From positions 8,930,001 to 8,994,000 of the forward strand of contig NC_088323.1 in the NCBI RefSeq assembly GCF_910592395.1: a stretch of 64,000 nt of DNA. Reading direction: 5' to 3'. Shown piece by piece: positions 10,666 through 20,748 of this stretch (position 1 is its first letter; each line of letters starts with the position of its first letter). Under the pieces are notes generated by a model, which was given only the letters and a program-made list of their open reading frames with translations, had not been told where the DNA came from and did not search any database. The stretch is from Lineus longissimus. Lineage: Eukaryota > Nemertea > Pilidiophora > Heteronemertea > Lineidae. Made by a program: the position numbers and the translations under genes.

Positions 10666-11690
10666 TAGATAAAAAGCCTAGAGGGCTCATCTGAAATTCG
10701 AAATAAGAAATCCGAAATATGCTATGGCGCCTTTTCAGCGAAAAGCCTCTTAAAAAACAGTATAGGAATATCGATGTTTTGATATGAACACTCTGATATT
10801 CATGTAATGTTACAAATATTTTCTTCATATATATCAAATTGTTCAAACCGCAATAAATATCAAGCATTCAAGAAAAACAGCATGCATGAAACTTGAACTC
10901 CATTTTTGACGGACCATTTCCACGTCTGCTGTAATGTAAGGGAGGAGACAAAACGTGGCAAATTTACAACTAATGATCATATGTTGAATATTGATATTCT
11001 CATATTCACTGTTTAATGGTATGTTTGATTACTAAGCGCGAGTTAAACGCTACAGCGTTATTTTTGGTACTGGGGCCTCATCTCGCGCTAGGCCTCATCT
11101 CGCGATCCTCGGAATCGGTTACTTCTGCTAAAAATGGCCGCCGAATGTGATTTTTGAGAAATGATGGCAGACGATGTTTACACTTTTGTTTTTATTGCGC
11201 CACGCTGCAGTTTTTTGGCAAAGAAAATAATAGTTATGCAAGAATTATTGATATAAGGATGTGAAAAATTCTGCCAATAGGGCTAGTGAGTAGTTTTTGC
11301 ACTTAACCCAGTTTGGTGTCATTCTTTTTTACGCTACTTTACACTATTATTACTCGGTACTGGCGATCGACCACCCAAATATCACGAAATCTCACAAGGA
11401 GGCGCGTGGTTTTACCAGGCTGGCTATAAATATTGTTTCCGTAAGGTTTCCCCGGATTCCGGAGTTTTTTCATACATTCCGCTGAATTGCTATGTCCGTT
11501 GTGATGGGAGTCAGTACGGAGCACAACTTCTCTAACATAAAGGGTATCGCAAAGTGGCATTATACGTCAATAATGGATTGATGTCATCAAGATGCTTGTA
11601 TTACTTATTTTGACGATATTATCTAATCGAGAGCGAGAGAGCAGTAGCCTTCCATCTCTCGTATGTAAAGTATTAACTTGATTATATTCA
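10666..11690 (+). other. Upstream region of paralogue 1, shared with paralogue 3
   Basis: Blocks here match the minus strand of 48.9-50.46 kb in the same order: GATGAGCC...CGAAATAAG, the ATATCGATGTTTT segment, GCAATAAATATCAAGCA, GACGGACCATTTCCACGT, the AATTATTGATAT segment, and the TTTCCCCGGATTCCGGAGTT segment. The last block also matches 36.22-36.33 kb, upstream of paralogue 2. No long open frame is present. It is best read as intron and 5' flank of a duplicated gene. Confidence 0.55.
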
Positions 11691-11699
11691 TCCTTTATA

Positions 11700-11850
11700 A
11701 CCCAAATATGTTTTATCTTGACTTTCAACCAAAACGCCGAACTAGCAGAGTGGCAACTATCGGTCGTACCGTGGTGTAAGGATATATGGTCAGTTCCAAC
11801 CGTGGACGGAATCGGTATTTTACCACACGAAGTTAAAGGTTATAGTCACA
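11700..11850 (+). other. Conserved coding-like block 5' of paralogue 1
   Basis: This frame reads ILTFNQNAELAEWQLSVV, then CKDIWSVPTVDGIGILPHEV and KGYS. The same words stand in front of paralogues 2 and 3, with many differences in third positions or conservative, although copy 3 has a TGA in the middle. It lies one base out of frame with the long ORF that follows, with identical spacing in all three copies. It could be an exon joined by splicing, the remains of a longer frame, or a conserved 5' untranslated region. Confidence 0.4.
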
Positions 11851-12852
11851 GTGGCTGTTTTTCGTTACTCCTTCTGTCCTCACCGTAACGTCTACGTCTT
11901 CAGCCAAGATAATATCAGCGGAGACTTTATAATGATATCTCATTTTCATTTTAACAATCTTGTATACATAGCTGGCGAATATGGCGATGAGATCATTGGT
12001 GTAACCACTCGTCGTGGAAGGAATTCTGCCAGTTATAAGTTGCGAGCATTTCAATTCGGTTTAAAATGTGCTGGTCGTTCCCGAGAGTTGATTCTACCGT
12101 ATGATGAACTTAAGAAAAGCCTCGGTCCAAAAAAATCGAGTTTCAAATACTTAAAACTGGTTTCATGCGGTGAGAATGTGTTCTTGGAGTTGACGTTTCG
12201 ATGCAAAATTCAGAAGCACAAGAAGAAAAAAAACCTTGCTATATCTTGGTTAGATTGGTATAAAATAGTAAACGTAGGGTTCGCTCTTAAACTTCAGTAT
12301 GTTAAAAGCCTGAAAGGGATTCGCTATACCACTTTTTCGGATATTGACAAGTTGCATTATCTTGATATAAATAACATCATGTTAGCAGATATCAAATATG
12401 ATTTAAATGGTTATCTCTATAAATCATCAAGCAACGCACACTTAATCTCCATCTTAGAAAAACCGTACGAGTACAATAAATCAACCTCCATCGTGTTTCG
12501 TGATAATTTCTTCAGAAAGTTGGGAGACTCCGCAATTGTGTCTTTGCTCGGATTTTATAACGTAGTCATTGAGGTTCACCGGTCGAAGTTTGTCAAAAAT
12601 ATTGTTTCTGACCCCAAGAATAGCTACAAGTTTCATTCTAAGGAACACGCTATTTTTCTTTTTATGTTAAATTTCGGCCCATGCCTTGAACAATCACATG
12701 TAGAAGCTAGGCCTACATTATTGATGACCTTAGATGTCCGGTTTGTCTCGTATCATATGCTAATTGTTGGTGCGAATGAAGGAATAATCGCCTGGCCAAA
12801 ATTTGGTTTTAGTAATCATAAGCAGTTGACTGCAAAATTATTTATTGTGTGA
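11851..12852 (+). CDS. Unrecognised ~330-aa protein, paralogue 1
   Basis: A single uninterrupted frame of 333 codons, far longer than its surroundings, closely related along its whole length to 36,996-37,994 and 48,749-47,766. I do not recognise the family. Shared landmarks: PHRNVYVFSQD near residue 10, RELILPYDELKKSLGP near 70, MVSCGENVFLELTF-like near 108, SWLDWYKIVNVGF near 133, DLNGYLYKSSS near 186, EKPYEYN near 205, FGPCLEQ near 275 and EARPTLLMTLD near 287. No signal peptide or membrane segment is seen. The frame begins with GTG; the first in-frame ATG is residue 28 (11,932). The true start is therefore probably in an upstream exon. Mixed hydrophobic and charged composition suggests a soluble globular protein. 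Confidence 0.75.
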   Translation: MAVFRYSFCPHRNVYVFSQDNISGDFIMISHFHFNNLVYIAGEYGDEIIGVTTRRGRNSASYKLRAFQFGLKCAGRSRELILPYDELKKSLGPKKSSFKYLKLVSCGENVFLELTFRCKIQKHKKKKNLAISWLDWYKIVNVGFALKLQYVKSLKGIRYTTFSDIDKLHYLDINNIMLADIKYDLNGYLYKSSSNAHLISILEKPYEYNKSTSIVFRDNFFRKLGDSAIVSLLGFYNVVIEVHRSKFVKNIVSDPKNSYKFHSKEHAIFLFMLNFGPCLEQSHVEARPTLLMTLDVRFVSYHMLIVGANEGIIAWPKFGFSNHKQLTAKLFIV

Positions 12853-13313
12853 ACGGATGGGCTATATTTCTCATCTATCGTATTTGCTGACGAGGAGAGT
12901 CTGGTTAAAACCTATACATCCAAGCTTGACTAGTACTAGACATCGGCGAATTCTACTTTTAACGATCAATAGAACGCAATACTTTGTTGCTTGAAGAAAT
13001 TCATATTTGCCTGATAGGACTTTTCATACTCCCCGAAGTCCTGTAGGTGAATTTACATGTGCGATGAGCAGAACCGTCGTTTTGAATGACGTGCTTCTCA
13101 AGTAGGCGAGCGTCTTTCAAATGAGAGTCTGCCATCGACCTGGTAAGTGAGACAGAATTAGTGAGAAGGTTCTACCACTAGAGTTTTATTGCCTACATCT
13201 CTATACAATAAGATGTTGGGATTTTGAATTGAAAGAATGCGTTATTCGGAGGTTTCTGCCTGCATCTTCTTCGGCAGGGTGTGCAAACATATCAAAGTCA
13301 TTGGGTTTGATAT
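12853..13313 (+). other. 3' flank of paralogue 1
   Basis: Non-coding. Blocks match the minus strand of 47,340-47,560, including TTTGAATGACGTGCTT, CTTTCAAATGAGAG, and GAATGCGTTATTCGGAGGTT. The last block also occurs alone at 42,160-42,205, and a CTTTGAAATGAGAGTCTG block follows paralogue 2 near 38,650. This flank helps define the duplicated unit. Confidence 0.6.
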
Positions 13314-13423
13314 GTTTTCTACGGTGGCTGGGAAAGGACGTCACATGATTTATTTTTTTCAGCATGAATTTTTTTTTTCAGCGTGAATTTTTTTTTTCAT
13401 GAAAAAACTCGATCGATGGACTT

Positions 13424-13550
13424 ATTATTTCGATCGATCGAGATATTTTCTCGGGCGATCGAATTAATTATCTCGGGCGATCGAGATATTATCTCGGGCG
13501 ATCGAGTTATTTATCTCGAGCGATCGAGTTACGAAATCGAGGCCATTCAA
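13424..13550. repeat. Left subterminal palindrome array
   Basis: About five units of roughly 20-24 bp, each built on CGATCG flanked by CGAGATAATATCTCGGG-like sequence. Neighbouring units form overlapping hairpins. It is mirrored in the right arm. Such subterminal arrays often serve as transposase binding sites, which is an inference here. The open frame 13,383-13,673 is only a translation of these repeats. Confidence 0.8.
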
Positions 13551-14863
13551 CACTCAAACCGAGACTGCAATTTTAACCACTCAATTTACGTACATTTCAC
13601 ATTTGGGGAAGCAAAATACTGCAGAGCAATGGTACGTATTTGTGTAGTGTGCCCAGATACCTTTAGAATCTGAGGAATTTCTAAAGGAAAAAAACATACA
13701 ATTACCACAACAGCATTTGGAATACCTCACCATTTCATGGCACTGTCCAGCTCAAGCGGATACGATAAATGCAACTCAGCTGAGCGCCAGGCATATTAGC
13801 CTCTTGTTGGATCCAGTTTTGCCCCTCACGGAGTTTTGATTTTCCATCGACGGCCTCCAGTAGTTTCTTTTTTATTTATCTATCTTAAGATGTGAAGTGA
13901 CCGTCTCGAAATTATGGGACAGAGTTCAAATAACGTTTTAAACCCTCTGCAGTAACACAAATCACGTACTGTTTTTCAGCAACCTCAACCGCAGGTTGGA
14001 AAGTGCGTGAATTTCAAACTTTAGTGGTCTAAAGTTTACCCAGAACGATCTTGGGTAACATTTAGTTTTACCCAGGTTGGTCCTGGGTAAACTTTACGCT
14101 TACCTAGGACGACATCTACCGATTCGGCGATAGTAGTACCATCAATAATGGCAGGGAAAAGCCATCCTTAGCCGTAATTGTGTAGGGCTTGTTGCTGATA
14201 ATGCTGGATGCATACTACGACAAAACAATCAGGGAAAAAAGTTGTGTGATAAAAATTATTTTTTTATTATGCACAATAACTGTACGAACCACATGAGAAC
14301 AGAATAGCTTACGCGTATCTATTTGATAAAACAGTAATGTTCTGATTACATTTTATCTGTTGTTAAATATTATTAAAACCAGCACTTCCTGACGTAATCC
14401 GCCATGTTTTAGTGGGACAACACAATGGGCTCCAAAAACGATTGAATGACTAACATGACTAGCATGTATAGCCGGCTCCACTAAGTAAATGTCCATGATA
14501 TGTCACCTCGCTTTTGGACCGCTGTGCCGGGCCGAAAACTATTTGGCACACCAGTATTACTTCAAAATTTAGTTTCTCTTAATCGAATCTTTGGACCAGC
14601 GAGGATTTTAGATTGAAGGTAAACAGTTGCCGGGTTACCCATTAAAATATTTACAATAGTGGTTGTAATGTACAATGCGCTGGTTTTATGCATGCCGTTC
14701 AGCTTTAAGGACCAAGCAAGTTCCCGTCCCATAACATGTACCCTTAACGACGGAGTAGCCATACAGATCATGTCGGACTCAAAAATCGTGTAGAGCACCG
14801 AGGGCTTTGGGCTGCGCCGTCTGCGAGAAATACATCTGCAAAGCGCGAAGAACCTAGCACGCG
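13546..14863. other. Non-coding 3' half of the integrase element
   Basis: This lies between the transposase stop and the left TIR. Short alternating motifs ACTTTAGTGGTCTAAAGTTTACCCAG and GGGTAACATTTAG (quoted as AAAGTTTACCCAG and GGGTAAACTTTA) at 14,010-14,105 form small palindromes. No second gene was recognised; the open frame 14,562-14,798 has no recognisable content. Confidence 0.5.
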
Positions 14864-16307
14864 TTAATCAAAAAGTGTATCAATGACAGCTTTGAGTGTT
14901 ATGTACAGGTTTCTAGCCTCATATGGATCATTTGGCATCGCAAGACCACGTTCGTTCATAAGTAAGCAGCAAAGATCATACATGTCCTTGTCACATGTAA
15001 ATTGAGACTTGAAGGAACACTCTCCCCGGCAAAGCTCGATCTTCATTTCATCAACATCGCAAAGGCCGTCTTCAGCATCAAACAGCTCTGGCACGAAGTA
15101 CATCATAAAAGGTCGTCCGTGTTGGAGATTGGTATTGTTGTACTTTCTGATTCTGTGTGCGTTCCAAAGCATGCAGACTTCGTCCAACTCCTCCTGAAAA
15201 TACAGAAAGCTATGATTGCTAAAACAGAGACCGCCTACTTGAGAAATGTAAAAATAACACGTAAATTACTTTGTCAATATAATATATGTAGATTTCTTTG
15301 TCTAGTAGTGCCGGGTGTCTTTGCCGTATAAACAAAAACACGCCCCAAAAGCGACCCTAGGGCCACACATAGTGTGAAAATGCAATCTCAAATTCATTCA
15401 GTTTACATGTATGGCCAGTCCTTTTCATTCAATTTATGGTCATTGCCAATTTTTCAGTAAACAACAAAACCTTGCCAAAGTGGGATGGACATTCTGATCC
15501 GTCCGATTTTACAGTAATGTTATATATATATAATGTCGTTACCTGTATCAGATTCATGAAGCAAAATCGTACCAACTCCTGGTCTTTCTTGTCGCCACTG
15601 AAATGGCCTTGTCCTTCCAATTCCTTAAATAAGGCAATCAAATATTCAGCATTTTGCTTTTTCAGTATACCCCAAAATGACTCTATACGCTGATTTGCAG
15701 TACTTTTCCTTACTGAAAATAGCGTTCATCGTTCCCGTTGTTGTTCTCTCGAAGAAACGTTTGCATGTGTTCTATATGTCCATTTTCCGTTCCACGGTCG
15801 GCTCGAATGATTTTCGGGCAACCCTTGTGATCTTCAAGTGTCTTGATGAAGTAACCGCCTATGACGGCGGGGTCACTGTTCGTCTTGTATGCTTCAAGCC
15901 ACAAAATGTGCCTTGAAAACCCGTCAACACAGCCATGTATACAGATACCAAATGGCTTTAGTTTATCATATCCATCAAGGTGCCACACATAATTGGGCCC
16001 CTTTACACGATATCTCCTTCTCACAAGTCTCCTACGCCTTCTCAGTTCAACACCCTCTGGGTCAAGATGCTTCAGAATTATTCGGACAGCTTCTTTGCTG
16101 TCCACTAATCGATTGGTAATGCATTTCAAATGCATACATGTAGCCAAGAAGCTGTCCCGATTTAGCTAGCTCTCCGCTCACGAAGTCGACAACATCATTT
16201 AAATCGGAAAATGCCTTCCGCCTGTACAAACGTAGCCGTGAAAGAACTCCACGTAATTGCCGTTCGCTTACATTATAATCGAATCTCTGAGCGGGAACAG
16301 AGCACAT
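14864..16307 (-). pseudogene. Integrase-core transposase, two frameshifts
   Basis: N-terminal exon from 16,307: LSRLRLYRRKAFSDLNDVVDF (quoted as LRLYRRKAFSDL). A frame change near 16,145 leads to RRRRLVRRRYRV and then NYVWHLDGYDKLKPFGICIHG with the first catalytic aspartate. IRADRGTENGH near 15,790 carries the second. After another one-base shift near 15,725, ANQRIESFWGILKKQ carries the glutamate. A consensus donor, ACAG|GTAAC at 15,543/15,542, and an acceptor, TTTTCAG|GAGG at 15,194/15,193, frame a 349-bp intron. The last exon reads EELDEVCMLWNAHRIRKYNN down to the stop at 14,864. The D,D,E triad is therefore present but the frame is broken twice, so the copy is probably inactive, or the shifts are assembly errors. 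Confidence 0.85.
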
Positions 16308-16375
16308 TTTCAGCTTGACTAAGCCCGAGATGGAACAGACTTTTCACGGTGGCATCCATGTTGAATGTTAAACGG

Positions 16376-16525
16376 CCTCGATTTCGTAACTCGATCGCCC
16401 GAGATAAATAACTCGATCGCCCGAGATAATATATCGATCGCCTGAGATAATATCTAGATCGCCCGAGACAATTAACTCGATCGCCTGAGATGATATCTCG
16501 ATCGATCGAGATAATAAGTCCATCG
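16376..16525. repeat. Right subterminal palindrome array
   Basis: This mirrors the left array: six or so GATCGCCCGAGATAAT-type units, several diverged (for example CTAGATCG). It joins the TIR body at about 16,540 and, with the left array, gives the element a long potential stem. Confidence 0.8.
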
Positions 16526-17890
16526 ATCGAGATATTTTATGAAAAAAAACTTTTCATGCTGAAAAAAAATGTTATGCTGAAAAAAAATAAATCATGTGAT
16601 GTCCTTTCCCAGCCACCGTAGTTTTCACACCCAGCCGTGCATGTTTCATTTCATAATGGTTACACGTTTGCTATTGCTATGATCCCAGATTGCATACCGG
16701 ATGGCATTCTCGATGCTCTCCTGCAATCTTGACACTAGAGGCGCTGATTTCGCTCCTTACAACGAAGTATGATTTAAATTTCGTCGCTGTGCGAGTTTGG
16801 CTCTCTTGGTCACGAAAGTTGATTAAAGCTGGACAGAAGGTTTGGATTTTCGACGCCGGACGCATCATCCGATAGCATAGTCTGCATTCAATCAACATGG
16901 CCTCCCGTTCATTGAATGGTAGGTGATAAAGCTTGGAACCAGTGAAACCTTGAAATCAGTGATAAACCTTGGAATCAGTCCTAAAAATGCTCAAAAACAT
17001 GAAATAATGCCATTTGAACCTAAGGTGGTTACGAATCAATATTTGGAGCTTATTTTCACATGATCAGACCGGAATTCGACGGTAGTTTAGAAATCAGTCG
17101 CATATCCGATTCAATAATCTATATTTTAGAACAACCCAGTCATACCTCGCCTGCAGTGTACATTACTGATCTCCCAAATATGGGCATGCACGTCACGACA
17201 CGCCCACCACACACCCATAATATGGACCAATCAGCGCTCCGCTTACTATGCCACCACACGGGGCCTATTTAAACTACGGAGCGGTGTGATCATACAGGGT
17301 GATACAGAGAAGATTGACTACATCATGCAGTACCGGCTGGCACTTATCCGTAGAAATGTAGATGAAGGTTTATTACCGAAGGTTTTAGTCGGGTTTGGAG
17401 ATGAAAAATGTGAATAAATTCCTTCGCTGTGAGCGATTTCGTACATATTTATGTACACATCGAGGGATGTAGAGATATTTTCGTGATGTAACCAGTTCTA
17501 AGCGGACACATTTTTTAGTGATTCCCGTGTGCATGTTTGTCATATCTACTGAGCTTTATCAGAGCATAATATATATACAAATGATTCTTCGAATAAAAAC
17601 GTTTTTTATTTTAGTATTTGGATTGGAATACAAAACAATCACAAAAGCTTACTTTTGCTTTCATCGAAGAGCAATAATTGGATATTTGCAAATGGCGGCC
17701 CGTCATGAATATAAGTTTATTTTTTAACGACAACAACACATTTCGAATGCATTCAATGATGACGTCATCCTCCAAAAAAAGGTTGATTCTGGAACTACTG
17801 GCAAATTGCTATCAATAAAGTCAGCTGGGACGAGATTGGCAGCTGGGAGGGTATAAATCGTGGAAGGAACGCGCCCGATTTCACCCCCAG

Positions 17891-18385
17891 TTGCTCATAT
17901 CACCACCGCCAGGTAACAACGGTCAGGAACAATACGCCGATGATTTAACCGCATGGGCCGCTCATAAAGAATACTTCATTGCTAGGGACATGCTCCAAGA
18001 ACAAAACGATCAAATCGCCGTCTGGAGTGACCAGTGGAGGACTACATACAACGCCGCTAAAACGCAATTCATCGCTATATCAAAACGTGAACTCCAAAAT
18101 CCAAACGCCGCCTACATCTACGTCCGCAACGTGCGCATTAATGCTACAGACACTGTCATCGCCCTCGGCATCACCATAGACAAGAGGCTCACCATGAGAC
18201 CACACTTCAAGCTGATGTACGACCGAGTCTGCAAACGCATTCCACTCCTGAAAGCCATCGCCGGTTCATACTACAAGCCACGCGCGCCACCTGAGATAAC
18301 TCTACGTGTTTATAAAACTATGATCAGGCCAATCATGGAGTATTGTCCAACTGCACTTACTGCACACAGCCAAACACTAAAATAA
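17891..18385 (+). pseudogene. Non-LTR retrotransposon RT fragment (Jockey-like)
   Basis: The frame begins in the catalytic region with QYADDLTAWAA, followed by IAVWSDQWRTTYNAAKTQF, VIALGITIDKRLTMRPHF and YKTMIRPIMEYCPTALTAH. These are the palm C-terminus and thumb of a Jockey/LOA-type LINE reverse transcriptase, which copies its RNA at nicked target DNA. Everything before the YADD box is missing. The ATG at 17,891 is only the first methionine in the surviving piece. It lies within a TIR-flanked element. Confidence 0.85.
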
Positions 18386-18568
18386 CAAACCACAAAGTAA
18401 ATACAACACACCAATGCAATCATCATTCACACAGCTTATTACATCTCTCAGTGGTATTATAAAATTAAAATTAAAATAAAAAAAATAAAATAAAATAAAA
18501 AAAATAAATAAAAAAAAAAAGAAACACAGCCAAACACTACCATAACAAACCACAAAGTAAATACAACA
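18364..18568 (+). mobile_element. A-tailed 115-bp insertion between 45-bp direct repeats
   Basis: Two near-identical 45-bp copies starting ACACAGCCAAACACTA (18,364-18,408 and 18,524-18,568) bracket 115 bp that ends in a TAAAA-rich tail. This has the form of a retroposed sequence with a target duplication, but 45 bp is long for that. Slippage or a tandem duplication with later A-rich expansion is the alternative. Confidence 0.5.
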
Positions 18569-18889
18569 TATTACACAATGGGGAAAGACTTCAATGCAAA
18601 TACGCACATTTACAAATTGCTTATACATACATTGACACACCAAGCCTTTTGCCTCCTTTGCCACTGTCCAGACTGTACTACTTCCAATCTTCAAAGTTAA
18701 ACCTTCTCCACATGCAGGGCTGAACATGGCTTTATGCTAGCCGCCCTTCAAAATATCCTCCCCCCCCCCGCCCGATTTCACGCGGTACTTGCACAGTGAT
18801 TCCACGGTTTAGTACTGACTATTCCAAGGTTTATCACTCGTTACATGGTTTCACTGATTCCAAGCTTTACCAACTACCTCATGGAATGA

Positions 18890-19720
18890 TTAGAACTTAA
18901 TACTTTCAGGACAGTTGTTGAGATGAGGTTAAGAACGGACAAACAAAGATCGCTTTCGGATTTCTATACGTAGGTGTCGACCCGTAAAGACATTTTTTTA
19001 ATTACACATCTAACGCTTTTTTGATCTTCGGCTTTCAGGATTAAGAAATCATCCCCGGTGTCCGTCTGGCTGGTTTTGTTGATAATCCTGATTACGCTAA
19101 TAGCTAGAGGAAGCATGATGTAATCTACCTCTCGTCTGGGAGTGAACTCGCTACCTGCTGTGCTGGCATTATCATGATGATGTTATCAAACTGAATCAAA
19201 ATAGACCATAATCAAACTTTCGATTGGTAATAGTGAGCAGAGAATTTTTCCTCACGTAACTAGCGGAAATGTGAATTTTTATATTATTATTATATACAAT
19301 TTATATAGCACTTTATGTAAAACAACTTCAAGGCACTTTACATTTATTTAGAATACAATGAACACGACAATTTTGCTATGACCAGTAAGACAATAAGAGA
19401 TAAGACAATAAGAAATAAAACTGAGACTATAAGACATTAGCAAAGACACTAAGGGTTAAGACTACTATAAAACATTATTGAGTGCATTGTCACCTGAGAA
19501 GTGCTTCCAAAAAAAGTTGTTATTTGTAGAATCATTCTCTTTTTGTAGGTTCATTCTCCAACGCATACATAATACTGATGCACAATAATGAAGCAAGAAT
19601 GCTTGAAGAAAATGCCATAGATGTGTCGATTTACTTAAAATCTTCGAGTATGTTGTAGTAATCCAGTTTTTATAATGTGATCATTTTATTCTATTTCTGT
19701 TTTTAGCAGATTAAAACTGT
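18890..19720. other. No gene; short retroposon-tail relic
   Basis: No open frame of interest. Near 19,290-19,345, TTTATATAGCACTTTATGT and CAAGGCACTTTACATTTA resemble the 3' tail shared by many SINEs and their LINE partners, in inverted orientation to the SINE at 30.3 kb. Confidence 0.4.
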
Positions 19721-19930
19721 TTAAAAGGGCACTATAGGCAGGAGCAGAGGGGCTAATTTGGCCATCTTCAAGTGACTAGTATACACAGTTAGGGCCCTTG
19801 GTCATGTCTGACTCGGCACTAAATACATTCCTCGTACAAGCGTGAATCATTTCGACGTACTGTGAGATGGCGACTTTGTTTAACGTTATCTTGCCTACCT
19901 AGCTGCTGCCTACAATAATTGTCCCTTTAA
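19721..19930. mobile_element. TATAGGCAG MITE, copy at 19.7 kb
   Basis: About 210 bp with ends TTAAAAGGGCACTATAGGCA and the imperfect complement (GCTGCTGCCTACAATAATTG, TCCCTTTAA). The interior contains CATTCCTCGTACAAGCGTGA and ATTTCGACGTACTGTGAGA, words found in all other copies. The TTTAA / TTAAA ends suggest a TTAA- or TTTAA-type target, but no precise duplication could be set. Confidence 0.7.
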
Positions 19931-20748
19931 GGGCCGAATCACCGCGCTTCAAATCATCGCCTACATAAAGAAACCTTATCACACGGCAGTTTTTCATTTG
20001 TTACGAGTACAGTGCGCATAAAACCACCAAATATTAATTAGTTCCAGGAGAACATCTTTCGGCTGAAGACGTGAAATTCAATATTCAACATGTTTTGAAT
20101 TCTTTGAATAGAGAAAGCATGAAAAGTCTAACATGTCTAGTAGTTACGCAGATGTGCGATTTCATCACATGGAGATCCAATGGCGGCCATTTCAAGCAGT
20201 GAGCACAGGCTACCTCATTAGACTACTACCACTGTGCAGTGGGTCGGAGGCGATTATATTGGGCTAATAAATATAGTCAAGAAAATGTTATTTTTAAAAT
20301 AGAAAATCTCTTCAATTAGCAGATGGTGTTGAACGAGGGCGTTGACGACTGAAATGCTTGTGACCATGTGTGCAGTGGGTAATGAGCGTTTAAAGGGGTA
20401 CGCCGTCCGTAATTATTGATAGTCCAGGATAATAGAAATGCAGTTATAAACAATGCTGCACTGCTGCTTTTATGCACACGAATGTGATGAAACTTAGTAT
20501 TTATTTATATGTCTTCGCATCGTAATTAATGATATTTTTATTCAATACGTATTTCCAAATTTTGAAATATTCGAATTCACACATAGGCAGGTTTCGCAAC
20601 CCCTACGAACGACGAAGTACGAATGACGAAGGTCTGTTGTGTCATCAGGCCATGTGCAAATTCATTTACGCGACACTCGTAAATCATCTGTGCGTGAGAT
20701 GGGCATGTTGCTATTTTTGATATTGCATGTCAAAATGGTGCCCATAAG
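19931..20748. other. No gene recognised
   Basis: The open stretch 20,529-20,720 has no family resemblance. A CGAACGACGAAGTACGAATG motif near 20,607 is a short local direct repeat of ACGAA. This may include the 5' part of the transposon that follows, but no inverted end was found. Confidence 0.35.

Larger units (their letters stand above)
13320..16620 (-). mobile_element. Integrase-core DNA transposon with long TIRs
   Basis: A complete 3.3-kb element. Both ends read TACGGTGGCTGGGAAAGGAC inward, and similarity between the arms continues for about 230 bp. The flanking duplications are GTTTTC at 13,314-13,319 and 16,621-16,626, a 6-bp target duplication. Inside each arm are A-rich TTTTCAGCATGAA repeats, followed by an array of GATCG palindromes. 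The only gene is an integrase-like transposase on the minus strand. The catalytic core resembles Ginger-type elements, which descend from retroelement-like integrases, but I cannot assign a named family. Confidence 0.85.
16919..18878. mobile_element. TIR-flanked 2-kb element carrying a LINE fragment
   Basis: Inverted ends of about 70 bp: GGTAGGTGATAAAGCTTGGA at the left and its imperfect complement at the right, including AGTGATAAACCTTGGAA inside both. The flanks TCATTGAATG (16,909) and TCATGGAATG (18,879) are a near-perfect 10-bp repeat and may be the target duplication. The interior holds a Jockey-like RT fragment and an A-rich insertion, apparently acquired cargo. No transposase was seen, so this would be non-autonomous. 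Confidence 0.55.

Noticed and set aside
13383-13673. 96-codon open frame at the left end of the integrase element
   Set aside because: It translates the GATCG palindrome array; the peptide is a repeat of ISGDRD-like words with no independent support.
18377-18727. 116-codon hydrophobic minus-strand frame
   Set aside because: The F-rich centre is the complement of an A-rich retroposon tail.
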